From Cunninghamia lanceolata (Eukaryota > Streptophyta > Pinopsida > Cupressales > Cupressaceae): a stretch of 64,000 nucleotides of DNA. The translations under genes and the position numbers were made by a program. The DNA lies in contig BSBN01001687.1 in NCBI GenBank assembly GCA_027924645.1, positions 3,100,001 to 3,164,000 on the forward strand. The letters are read 5' to 3'. Position 1 is the first letter of the stretch, and each line of letters opens with the position of its first letter. The notes below the pieces were generated by a model. That model ran no database searches. It was not told the DNA's origin and worked only from the letters and a program-made list of their open reading frames with translations. This document shows positions 12,154 through 23,183 of the stretch, in pieces.

Positions 12154-14901
12154 TGATGGTGACAGGTTGTCATTGATGTCAAAAGTGTGTTCAGTTGTTG
12201 ATGATGCAAATTTGTTCAGGATGTGTTCTCATACTCAAGGATGTGTTTGGTGATGTTTCAAGATGGATGGATACTGCTAGATATACTTATATCTGGATCA
12301 ATTTGGTTACATATTGTTTATATCTACCTCAGATGGAGATGGTTACTTGACAGGTTAATTAGTGCTTTATGTATTATGCATCATGATTGTTTCTTGTTCT
12401 CATATCAAAAGTTGAGGAATGTGTTAGCAAGGTTTGTTGGTCATGACAAGACATAGTATTGATCTTCATTATAGTTGGCAAGTGCATATCATGTTTTATG
12501 CAGTGTAGAGGTACATACTTGTTAAAGGATCAGGAGGAGCAAGAGTTTACATCATCTTGTGTAGAGTTTATATCATCTTATATGTTGGTGATTACATCAT
12601 CTTGTGTGTTGTTTTTGTCATGATCTTTACAAATGACTTGTAGTGGTAATGACTTAGTCATTTGATCTCAGTAGCCTTCATCATGTTGTCTGACTTTCTC
12701 TACAATAAGGATTGGTTTCATTTTGTGTGGCATACTCTATATCAAGGATTGATAGAAGTGATCACAGGAGTTATATACTAGTTCATAGGTATTGTCACCG
12801 ATGGTCAAAGTAAGGTTGGTTCATAATATTCAATTGGTAAAGCATTGTTAATCTTTTGGATATCATTCTTATGAAGTGGAAGTTTATACACTATGCAAGG
12901 AGGTATGGTTGAAGTTGGAGGTTTAAAAGATAATCATCATGCTTTGAAAATGCTTTAAGACTTTAACACTTGTCCTCTGCCCGTCATCTTAGTAGTTGCT
13001 TTTTGTTTTAATTGATCAGTGACTTGTTAATGCAAGTCATATCACTTATGTTAACCTGTTGAAGGGGTGTCCGTTCATTGAAGTTACCGGCCTTCCATTG
13101 TCTATGACCGATTCTGTCGGTCTCCTTCTTAAAAGTAAAGGGTGCTAAAATCTCATCGATTGCTTTAAGAGCGGTTATTAAGATTTGAATTTTTTAAGAC
13201 ATTAAATTGCATGCGGGCTGTTATCACTACCAAATGTGGAGTGGGCACGGGTTTAAGGAGAGCCCAAGTGGGGAGTTAAAAAAAAATTATCAAATGTTTT
13301 ATTGAGGAAAATAACATAGGTAAGCATGCTTTATGGTATACAAATGGGGAGCTCGAGCTTATAAAGGAGCATGTTTCTAAAATGAAACTAGACATAAATA
13401 AAAGTCATCGAATGTTAAGGAAGGAGCCCGAATTTCTTTAAAAGAAATTTATGTTTTATAAAATTAAAAAAAAAAAGGAATCCATCTATGCTTTTGAAAA
13501 GCTTTTATAAAACATAAAATACATTGTGAAAAAGGCAAAAAGGCACGATTTTATAAGGAAGAGCATGTTTTTGCTTTATTAGAAATTTTCTATTTCCAAT
13601 GGAATAATAAGGAGATAATAAAGGTTTTTAAGGAGTTTTTTTTTTTGTGTTTCTAAAAGGGCAATTTTCTTGAGAATTATCCCTTATGACAAAAGGAGGA
13701 AAGTTATAAAATCTAATATTAGAAGATTTGTGTTTGAAGATTGATTTATTTTTTTTGAAGAATCATTTTACACAGAAGATGAACAATTTTTTTAAAGGAG
13801 ATATTGTTTGGAGTTCACAGAAGAAGAAGAGTTTTTTGTTCGTTGAGGAATTGAAGATTTTATTGCAAGTTCTTTATGAGAAAGAAGTTGAAAGGTCTTC
13901 TTTCATCTCTAAGAGGGAATATGAATGGGATTTTGGTTTTGAAGATTGAAGAGGTCAGATTTTAAAAAAAAATGCAAGAATATCAAGGAATATGAAAAAG
14001 ATTTTTCTTTGCAGGTGAAAGGTTATTCAATTTGTATAAAATTGTTTTTCAGGTGCATTGATGATATGTTTTTTTGGGAGACAGAGATGAGATACACAGA
14101 TGATGAGTTTTAGAGGTTGAATATACAGTGTGTGGTGATGTGGATCAATATGGAGTATTGAAGATATTTTACAGATGAATCATTTTATTGTATGTGAGAT
14201 TATGTTTGTGCAGGAATGGATCAAATACAGTATGAGGACATCATGCAATAATCTTACAGATTGAACCATGAAAATAAAGATTGAATCATGAAGATAAAAT
14301 GCAGGTGAATATGCATCAGGTGAATCAAATTTGCAGAGATAAGAGTGTTGTAAAGATTTGTAAAAGGAATTGTTTTGTATGGTCTTGATTTGAAAATCAA
14401 ATAGAAGGTATAAGGGTGTATGATGAAACACAGGTTGCATAATGGTGCAAATCAGATTGAATAGCAATCAATTCTTGCACATAGAATTTTATGATGGAAA
14501 ATTGTCTATGCCAGTGAGGCACAGTATGCCAGTGAAGCTTGTAGGTCAGTGAGACCTTAACATTTGTCAGTGAGACACTTATTGTAGCCAGTGAGGCTTC
14601 TTTGTAGCCAGTGAGGCATGTTTGATTAGTTAAGCCAGTGAGGCAGTTTAGAGTGGTTTTTCTACCCTTGGAGGGTTTTCCACTCATGCAATTCTTGTGT
14701 CATAATCTTCTCTATGTGTGTATGATTTACTTATGAAGTTTTGTTCTCTTTCTGTATTCACAGTCATGTGCATATGTATTTGACAAATCAATGCTATCTT
14801 TCTCTCTTTGTGCTCTGAAAGTTAAATTGTGTAAAAAGATTTAAAAATTCACACAACACTGATTCACCCCCCCCCCTCTCAGTGTTGATTGTACTCCTAC
14901 A
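12154..14901 (+). repeat. Element B: 5' LTR (2748 bp)
   Basis: TG...CA ends. Open frames inside (for example at 12223, 13728, 14180 and 14397) recur in the other LTR and look like chance. The 3' part holds a seven-unit hairpin cluster (14509-14645), then the stem GAGTGG (14651-14656) with CCACTC (14680-14685), and a run of C before CTCTCAG near the end. These three features recur in the same order in elements A and C. Confidence 0.93.
14509..14645 (+). promoter_or_regulatory. Element B 5' LTR: seven mini-hairpins with AGTGA loop
   Basis: Units lie at 14509-14521, 14527-14539, 14543-14557, 14565-14577, 14586-14598, 14606-14618 and 14633-14645. Each has the loop AGTGA. Stems read TGCC/GGCA, TGCC/AGCT (broken), AGGTC/GACCT, TGTC/GACA, AGCC/GGCT, and twice AGCC/GGCA. 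The change of GCC/GGC to GTC/GAC keeps pairing. The set recurs at about 20760-20896 in the right LTR. Function is unknown; a packaging, dimerisation or 3'-end signal is possible. Confidence 0.7.
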
Positions 14902-14903
14902 AT

Positions 14904-14915
14904 TGGTATCAGAGC
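14904..14915 (+). other. Element B: primer binding site
   Basis: TGGTATCAGAGC, exact complement of the initiator Met tRNA 3' end as used by copia elements, two bases after the LTR end. Confidence 0.92.
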
Positions 14916-14970
14916 CAGGTTCCCCTTTTGAAGCTTAATCAGCTTGGGTAGGTCCTGTGTGTGGAGTTCA

Positions 14971-16569
14971 ATGGGTAAGTGCAGAAGAAATAAGAATAAA
15001 AATGTCAAGCTTTATTCTAGTCAAAAGGTTCAAAAGACATCATTCATATCAAATCCAGATGTTGATATAAAGTCAGTGGATAAAGATGTTGTCCAAGTTG
15101 AATCTAATATTGTTTTAGATGTTCCTCAATTTGATGGTTCAAATTTTTCAGTTTGGTATGTTAGAATGCAAGTATATTTATCCTCCTTAGGATATGATGT
15201 TTTAATGTCAGTTGAAAATGGTAATTCTGCAAATAAAAAAGAAGTTCTTGAATATAATGATATTGCAAAGAAGGCTATATTATCTGCTTTGTCTAATGAT
15301 ATTATTTGTAAAGTTATGGATTGTGTTACAGCTCAGGATATGTGGAGGAGATTGAAAAGGATTTATCAAGATAATGATAAAGAAGGGGACACTCTGGTGT
15401 GTGAAGAAAGTAGCAATGAAAAGAGACTTTCAAATGAAGGAGTTGAAGTTCAATCTCAATCAAATTCAGAAGAAGCTAGCATCACAAGTGATGATGATCA
15501 GGATTATAATGAACAAGATTGTGAGATTGATTTGGAAAGAGAGCTCATATATGCTCTGAGTGAGCTCAAGAATTATAAGGAGAACAATAAATTAATGATG
15601 CATTTGTAGCAACAAAGAGATTTAAAAGATAAAGCTCTTACAGATCTTGAAGATGCTAGAAACCTAATTGTAGACTTGAAGAATCAAGCAAGTGAATCAG
15701 ATAAACTGGTTGTCAGTTTGAAATCAGAAATTGAAGAAGCTAAGAGGATAGTTGATGTCTCAATATCTAACCTTGAAGTTGCAAGGATTGAGAATCTAAA
15801 ACTAGAGAGTGATATTATCAATCTGAGAAAAGAGTATGATGGTCTCAAAGCTTTATCTAAGAAGTATAAGGAGTTTGAAGAAAGCACAAGCAAGCTACAT
15901 AAGATGCTTGGTAAACAAAAACTATATGGAGACACTACTGGACTTGGTTTTGAAGAAGGAGAATGTTCAAAAGCAAGAGAGACTCCTAGAAGGAAAATTG
16001 ATTCAAGTCATCATGTTGCTGCCAGAGAAGGTAAAAGGAAGAGTGAAACAGAACAGAAAACCAGAGATGAATTTGTGCACAATCAAAGAAGGAATTTTAG
16101 AAAACCTACTGTTATAAGACAAGCATACATGTACAGGTATAACTATTCTTTTAATGGTTATTGTTATACTTGTAATCAATTTGGACATAAATCAGTTAAT
16201 TGCAGAAGGAATACTAATATTGTTTGTTACAAGTGCAATAAGGTTGGACCTATTCAAAGGAACTGCAAAATGAATAGAATGAATGAATCTGCATGGAAGC
16301 ATAACATAATTGCTCAGGAGATGTCAAAAGGGTACTATCAGTCATTTGGTTATGATTATAACATAGTTTGTTATAATTGCAAATCTTTTGGTCATAAAGC
16401 ACACAGTTGCAGGAGAGCATCACCTAATTTGAAAGGTTGGGAAAATAAAAAGGTTGAAAAGGTTTGGAGAAAGAAAGCACCTGTGAAGATTTGGAAGCAG
16501 AAAGAAAGTAAAGAGAAGTCAGAATCTAAGCTTGTGCATCTTGCACAAGTCATTACATCTATTGCATAA
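14971..16569 (+). pseudogene. Element B gag: UBN2-like domain, coiled coil, zinc knuckles
   Basis: I start at the ATG at 14971; the frame runs open from 14944 but without an ATG before that. It continues for about 530 codons with one in-frame TAG at 15607-15609. Near residue 50 is FDGSNFSVWYVRMQVYL, the copia Gag N-terminal signature, followed by a UBN2-like stretch (MWRRLKRIYQ). The part after the stop is a long coiled coil. Then come three knuckles: CYTCNQFGHKSVNC (intact), CYKCNKVGPIQRNC (His is Pro, so broken) and CYNCKSFGHKAHSC (intact). It ends in a basic tail. Apart from the stop it looks well preserved. This would be the only protein of the element. Confidence 0.88.
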
Positions 16570-18376
16570 CATAGCATGAAGTAAGGGGGAGGTATCAAAT
16601 GTTCTATCAGTTAACCCCAAGAAGTTTCAGGAAGAAGATCATTTGATATGATGATCTTGTCTGTCCATCATTCTTACCATGCTTTGAAATTATTGATGAT
16701 GATGTTGCTAACAATGTTGATTTTCAGTATGTGACAATGATACAGGTGATCTTTAGTTCTGTATGCATACAAGATGTTAAAAGGATGGTCAGGGGTTCTA
16801 AGCACAAAGAGTTTGATAGAGTTAAGTGATTTGTTTTTTCTTTGTCATATCATGTTAATACTTACAAAGATTGAGTTGTCATGGTGTTACAGTTCTTGTG
16901 AGTGAGATTGGGAAGTTCAAAATAAATAAGGATGTTCTCAAGGTGCTCAGATGTTTGATTATGTGAGCTAAGGAGGTTACAAATGGAAGGAGTCAATTAA
17001 TATTCTTGTCTCTACATTTGGTTTTACAAAATGGTGTTGCAGGAAGAACTTAATGATGCAGTTAGTTTGTTGATGTGCTTATTTGATGAGCTAGTTTGAA
17101 TGTCAAAGTCAAGTGGTAGCAGTTCTTGTTTAGTACAGTTTGTTTCAGATGTAGTTTTGCAATTTATATCAGATTTGACTTTGTGTTGCAAAAAGGTATC
17201 TTGTGCAGGAGGATGATCTTTAATGAATGATCATTGGTGTAATAAGTTAACATGTTCTTTGTTGGTCTTCATCATTAATATGATTCATGAAGGTATGATT
17301 CTAGTTTTGGAGTGGTATCAGGTGTCCATGATCTATGACATGTTCAGTGAATGCAAGGTGTTGATAAGTTGTTAAAGAATTTAATGCTCATAGAGATTGA
17401 TGATGTTGAATGTCCTGTCCTATTCATATCATGTTGGTGCTCACAAAGGATCTTGGATAGATGTTTTCTTATGTTGCCTGAGAAGGTTGAAAATGGAAGA
17501 AGTTAAATTCTTGTCTCTGCATTTGGTTTTTGCAAGGTGTTGTGCAGTCTTGATGGGTTGATTTGAATTACAAGGTTAAAAAGGAATCAGTTCTTATGTT
17601 GTGAAAGGTGTCTTGTGCAGAACAGGAGGATGGTTTTCATCAAATTGTCTTTATTTTTTATGTCAAAAAGGGTGTGCAAGAATAAGATTGATTGCAGAAT
17701 GAATGTTCATTTAGAAGTGATCATTGGTGTAATAATTTTTGCTGAGAGCTTGTTGTCCTTACATTGATACAAGAAAAGTTGATTGTGATGTCAAAAGGTG
17801 TTTGATGGTAACATGATTTTTCTTAGCATGGATGGTTTGATGTCAGTAATTGGATGATTTACTTCAGGGCTAAGTCAAGAAGTGTATCAGTGTTTCAGGA
17901 GTTTGTTAAAGGAAGTAATCAGAGGATCTCATTGATGTCAGTGTTTCATCTTCATCTACAAATTTGTGTTGTGATTAGAAGTGGTATAGTGTAGTCTATG
18001 GGCAGCTTGTAACAGTGGTTTGGTGCTTGGTTTGATATGCCTTACATGATTGTTTGATGTCTTGTTGCTCTCAGGTTTTTATGGTTGTTCAATATGCAGA
18101 TGAACATGGAAAGAGCTCAGAGTTCTCAGGAAAAGTTTTGGACAGCAAATTGCAAAAATAATCAGTGCCTTAAGTGGTATTTCATTTCTTGGTTGGTATG
18201 AAGGATGATAAGGTGAGTAATAGTGCTTGTGATTCAAGAAATGAGAATTGATTGATATCGGCATACTTTGCTAGTCTCTTGCTGATGATCTATATGAGTT
18301 ATTTTTCTCAGGGGGAGATAATAGTCTTTGTCATCAGATGTCAAAAAGGGGGAGAAAGAAAAATTGCATCAGTTGG
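16570..18376 (+). other. Element B: non-coding internal region with old duplication
   Basis: About 1.8 kb where other copia elements have pol. No ORF of note. Two diverged copies of one segment can be seen (about 16840-17270 and 17420-17760); both contain TCTTGTCTCTRCATTTGGTTTT and ATCATTGGTGTAATAA. AAGGGGGAG motifs occur at about 16583, 18311 and 18345 before the true polypurine tract at 18393-18404. Confidence 0.6.
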
Positions 18377-18435
18377 TTTTGCCATCAATGACAAAGGGGG
18401 AGATTGATGGTGACAGGTTGTCATTGATGTCAAAA
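18377..18435 (+). promoter_or_regulatory. Element B: polypurine tract inside an inverted repeat
   Basis: The arm at 18377-18394 pairs with 18418-18435 at 17 of 18 positions. The 23-base loop holds the tract AGGGGGAGAT and the first bases of the 3' LTR (from 18405). Elements A and C have the same arrangement. The polypurine tract primes plus-strand DNA synthesis in LTR elements; a hairpin around it is my observation. Confidence 0.7.
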
Positions 18436-21149
18436 GTGTGTTCAGTTGTTGATGATGCAGATTTGTTCAGGATGTGTTCTCATACTCAAGGATGTGTTTG
18501 GTGATGTTTCAGGATGGATGGATACTGCTAGATATACTTATATCTGGATCAATTTGGTTACATATTGTTTATATCTACCTCAGATGGAGATGGTTACTTG
18601 ACAGGTTGATTAGTGCTTTATGTATCATGCATCATGATTGTTTCTTGTTCTCATATCAAAAGTTGAGGAATGTGTTAGCAAGGTTTGTTGGTCATGACAA
18701 GACATAGTATTGATCTTCATTATAGTTGGCAAGTGCATATCATGTTTTATGCAGTGTAGAGGTACATACTTGTTAAAGGATCAGGAGGAGCAAGAGTTTA
18801 CATCATCCTGTGTAGAGTTTATATCATCTTATATGTTGGTGATTACATCATCTTGTGTGTTGTTTTTGTCATGATCTTTACAAATGACTTGTAGTGGTAA
18901 TGACTTAGTCATTTGATCTCAGTAGCCTTCATCATGTTGTCTGACTTTCTCTACAATAAGGATTGGTTTCATTTTGTGTGGCATACTCTATATCAAGGAT
19001 TGATAGAAGTGATCACAGGAGTTATATACTAGTTCATAGGTATTGTCACCGATGGTCAAAGTAAGGTTGGTTCATAATATTCAGTTGGTAAAGCATTGTT
19101 AATCTTTTGGATATCATTCTTATGAAGTGGAAGTTTATACACTATGCAAGGAGGTATGGTTGAAGTTGGAAGTTTAAAAGATAATCATCATGCTTTGAAA
19201 ATGCTCTAAGACTTTAACACTTGTCCTCTGCCCATCATCTTATTAGTTGCTTTTTGTTTTAATTGATCAGTGACTTGTTAATGCAAGTCATATCACTTAT
19301 GTTAACCTGTTGAAGGGGTGTCCGTTCATTGAAGTTACCGGCCTTCCATTGTCTATGACCGATTCTGTCGGTCTCCTTCTTAAAAGTAAAGGGCGCTAAA
19401 ATCTCATCAATTGCTTTAAGAGCGGTTATTAAGATTTGAATTTTTTAAGATATTAAATTGCATGCGGGCTGTTATCACCGCCAAATGTGGAGTGGGCACG
19501 GGTTTAAGGAGAGCCCGAGTGGGGAGTTAAAAAAAAAAGTATCAAATGTTTTATTAAGGAAAATAACATAGGTAAGCATGCTTTATGGTATACGAATGGG
19601 GAGCTCGAGCTTATAAAGGAGCATGTTTCTAAAATGAAACTAGACATAAATAAAAGTCATCGAATGTTAAGGAAGGAGCCCGAATTTCTTTAAAAGAAAT
19701 TTATGTTTTATAAAAATTAAAAAAAAAAGGAATCTATCTATGCTTTTGAAAAGCTTTTATAAAACATAAAATACATTGTGAAAAAGGCAAAAAGGCATGA
19801 TTTTATAAGGAAGAGCATGTTTTTGCTTTATTAGAAATTTTCTATTTCCAATGGAATAATAAGGAGATAATAAAGGTTTTTAAGGAGTTTTTTTTTTGTG
19901 TTTCTAAAAGGGCAATTTTCTTGAGAATTATCCCTTATGACAAAAGGAGGAAAGTTATAAAATCTAATATTAGAATATTTGTGTTTGAAGATTGATTTAT
20001 TTTTTTTGAAGAATCATTTTACACAGAAGATGAACAATTTTTTTTAAGGAGATTTTGTTTGGAGTTCACAAAAGAAGAAGAGTTTTTTGTTCGTTGAGGA
20101 ATTGAAGATTTTATTGCAGGTTCTTTATGAGAAAGAAGTTGAAAGGTCTTCTTTCATCTCTAAGAGGGAATATGAATGGGATTTTGGTTTTGAAGATTGA
20201 AGAGGTCAGATTTTAAAAAAAAATGCAAGAATATCAAGGAATATGAAAAAGATTTTTCTTTGCAGGTGAAAGGTTATTCAATTTGTATAAAATTGTTTTT
20301 CAGGTGCATTGATGATATGTTTTTTTGGGAGACAGAGATGAGATACACAGATGATGAGTTTTAGAGGTTGAATATACAGTGTGTGGTGATGTGGATCAAT
20401 ATGGAGTATTGAAGATATTTTACAGATGAATCATTTTATTGTATGTGAGATTATGTTTGTGCAGGAATGGATCAAATACAGTATGAGGACATCATGCAAT
20501 AATCTTACAGATTGAACCATGAAAATAAAGATTGAATCATGAAGATAAAATGCAGGTGAATATGCATCAGGTGAATCAAATTTGCAGAGATAAGAGTGTT
20601 GTAAAGATTTGTAAAAGGAATTGTTTTGTATGGTCTTGATTTGAAAATCAAATAGAAGGTATAAGGGTGTATGATGAAACACAGGTTGCATAATGGTGCA
20701 AATCAGATTGAATAGCAATCAATTCTTGCACACAGAATTTTATGATGGAAAATTGTCTATGCCAGTGAGGTACAGTATGCCAGTGAAGCTTGTAGGTTAG
20801 TGAGACCTTAACATTTGTCAGTGAGACACTTATTGTAGCCAGTGAGGCTTCTTTGTAGCCAGTGAGGCATGTTTGATCAGTTAAGCCAGTGAGGCAGTTT
20901 AGAGTGGTTTTTCTACCCCTGGAGGGTTTTCCACTCATGCAATTCTTGTGTCATAATCTTCTCTGTGTGTGTATGATTTAATTATGAAGTTTTGTTCTCT
21001 TTCTGTATTCACAGTCATGTGCATATGTATTTGACAAATCAATGCTATCTTTCTCTCTTTGTGCTCTGAAAGTTAAAGTGTGTAAAAAGATTTAAAAATT
21101 CACACAACACTGATTCACCCCCCCTCTCAGTGTTGATTGTACTCCTACA
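18405..21149 (+). repeat. Element B: 3' LTR (2745 bp)
   Basis: Near-identical to 12154-14901, with a shorter C run near the end. It is followed by the target duplication CACTT (21150-21154) and then by the rest of element A gag. The hairpin cluster is at about 20760-20896; one stem here is AGGTT/GACCT, which still pairs with a wobble. Confidence 0.93.
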
Positions 21150-21154
21150 CACTT

Positions 21155-21497
21155 GATTGGTAAAAATTCAGCTTCTAAACTAAGTGAATTTGGTAACTCT
21201 CTTCCTAAATCTGAATCAACATTCAAGGCCAGTGTGGATGGAAAGCAAAAATATGATCCGGGTGAAGGTTCTTCTAGAAAATCAAGCAGATTTATCAAAA
21301 CAAGGAAGGATCTTGAAGATGATGAAAATGAGACTGCAGATCTTGAAGGTCTCATTGCCAAATGGATGCCAAGAGGATCCAGTAAGTATGAAGGAAAGTT
21401 GCCACTCAAATGTTTTGCTTGTAATAAGATTGGTCATTTTGCTTCAAGATGTCCGCATAGGTTTTCAAGACCAAACCCTAATAGATACAAAAATTAG
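21155..21497 (+). pseudogene. Element A gag, C-terminal part with zinc knuckle
   Basis: This continues the frame left at 12153. A charged, Ser-rich linker leads to CFACNKIGHFASRC, an intact CX2CX4HX4C knuckle, followed by a basic tail. A TAG at 21495-21497 stops it; the same frame goes on into the protease region. In copia elements gag and pol often form a single frame, so this stop is probably a mutation. Confidence 0.88.
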
Positions 21498-21947
21498 AAG
21501 AATTTCTACTATGTCCAAGAAGCTGGAGAAGAAGGAGTCACAGATGATGAATCTGATCACAGGGAAAATGATTGGGTGTTCATTGCTATTAAAGAAGAAG
21601 ATCCATTGTCTACTAGATCTGCTAGCTGTACAAATGTGGAAAGTGCCTTGGCTTCTCAGGTTGTTGAAAAGGATGAATGGGTGATTGATAGTGGATGCCC
21701 TCATCATATGACTGGGGACAAGAGTAAGTTTGTGAGTTTTAAAAATTATGAAGGAGGATTTGTGAAATTTGGAGACAACTCAGCTGGTAGAATTTGTGGC
21801 AGGGGATCCATTTCTTTTGATGGTAAGAATAGCACCAATAATGTTCTGTATGTGGAAGGACTGAAACACAATCTTCTTAGTGTTGGACAATTGGTTGATA
21901 AGGGTTATAATCTCCAGTTCAAGGATGGAAAATGCAGAATCTTGTAA
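21498..21947 (+). pseudogene. Element A protease region
   Basis: Aspartic protease of copia type. It reads WVIDSGCPHHMTGD, with the catalytic D-S-G and the family's H-x-x... HHMT motif, then GRGSISFDG and LYVEGLKHNLLSVGQL, the conserved stretch before the integrase zinc finger. A TAA at 21945-21947 stops the frame, and a one-base frameshift follows at about 21970-21990. The protease would cut the Gag-Pol chain into mature parts. Confidence 0.9.
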
Positions 21948-22824
21948 AGCTCCAGAACTAAAATTGCATCCGATACTCAAAACCAAAGGTAACATCTTCC
22001 ATTTAAGAAGTTCAGGCAAAAGTTGTTTGATTGCTCAAATAGATGAAAGTTGGTTATGGCATAGGAGGATGTGTCATGTAAATTTTGATAACATTGTCAA
22101 AATAAGTTCCACTCAAGCTGTAAGAGATCTTCCAAGACTTGTGAAACCGGATAGCATGTGTAGAGAATGTCAATTGGGCAAACAAAGTAAAATCTCATTC
22201 AAAAGTAAGGAACAAGGTTCAAGTGAAAGATTAGAACTGGTACATATTGATCTCTATGGTCCTACCAAAATTAGGAGTGTGCAAGGAGATAGATATTTCA
22301 TGTTGTTGATTGATGATTACTCGCAGATGATGTGGGTAACTTTCCTAAAAGAAAAATCAGAAGCTCTTGATAAGTTTAAGGTGTTGAAGATGATGGTTCA
22401 AAATGAGATTGGTGGGAAATTGAAGTGTCTGAGATTTGACAGAGGTGGAGAATTCACTTCAAGTGAGTTTGATTCTTTCTGTGAAAAACATGGAATAAAA
22501 AGACAATTATCAGCTCCTAGGACTCCTCAGCAAAATGGAGTCATGGAAACAAAGAACCAGACCATTCAAGAAGCTGCCAGGACCATGATGATGGAGACCA
22601 ATATTCCTCAAGTTTATTGGAGGGAAGCTGTGAGTACCGCTGTCTACACTCTTAACCAGGTGCAGATCAAAGGAAATTCTAGTAAGACTCCTTATGAACT
22701 ATGGTTTGGTCATCCTCCTATTATTAAATACTTCAGAATCTTTGGTAGTAAATGTTATATCAAAAGAGATGAGGATTTAAGCAAGTTTGAAGCAAGAAGT
22801 GATGAAGGAATATTTTTGGGATAA
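21948..22824 (+). pseudogene. Element A integrase
   Basis: This lies in a different frame from the protease. The pre-integrase zinc finger is intact: WLWHRRMCHVN gives the two His and CRECQLGKQ the two Cys. The catalytic D-D-E triad is also intact: Asp in HIDLYGP, Asp in RFDRGGEF (the usual Asn after Asp is Arg), and Glu in QQNGVMETKN. The domain ends at DEGIFLG, where TAA (22822-22824) replaces the Tyr codon expected in the family. Integrase joins element DNA to the chromosome in the nucleus. Confidence 0.92.
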
Positions 22825-23183
22825 TCAACTCAAAGTAAGGCCTACCGGTGCTTCAACAAAAGATTGAGAAAGATTTTGAAAGTGCTAATGTTAAAGTTGA
22901 TGAAAGCAAGGAAGGACACTCCAGGTATTGTGGATATGATTCAGATGATCAAGAAGAAGGTCAAAATCAAGGAAGACAAGTTCAAACCTAGATTCAAATT
23001 GATCACGTAACTCCAGAGATTAGTACAGAAGATGAAGAACAAGTTTAAGAAGTAGAAGTTCAAATAATTCCCAAAAATCCTAGGTATGTAAGAATGAATC
23101 ATCCTGAAGATCAAATAATAGGAGATAAAAGTAGAGGTGTTTGAACTAGGAGAAGAATTGCTGAAGATCAAGAAGAGATTTGT

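Larger units (their letters stand above)
12154..21149 (+). mobile_element. Element B: gag-only LTR retrotransposon with 2.75-kb LTRs
   Basis: LTRs at 12154-14901 (2748 bp) and 18405-21149 (2745 bp) start TGATGGTGACAGG and end CCTACA. They differ at few positions, so the insertion is the youngest large event here. The target duplication CACTT is perfect. The 3.5-kb inside holds a primer site (14904-14915), one gag frame and about 1.8 kb with no ORF, then a polypurine tract. There is no protease, integrase or RT. Its layout fits the TR-GAG type of non-autonomous elements, which would need pol proteins from another copia element. Its LTRs make up 61 percent of its length. Confidence 0.93.

Noticed and set aside
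12223..12456. 77-codon frame repeated at 18474-18707
   Set aside because: Identical because it lies in both LTRs of element B; no domain and no leader.
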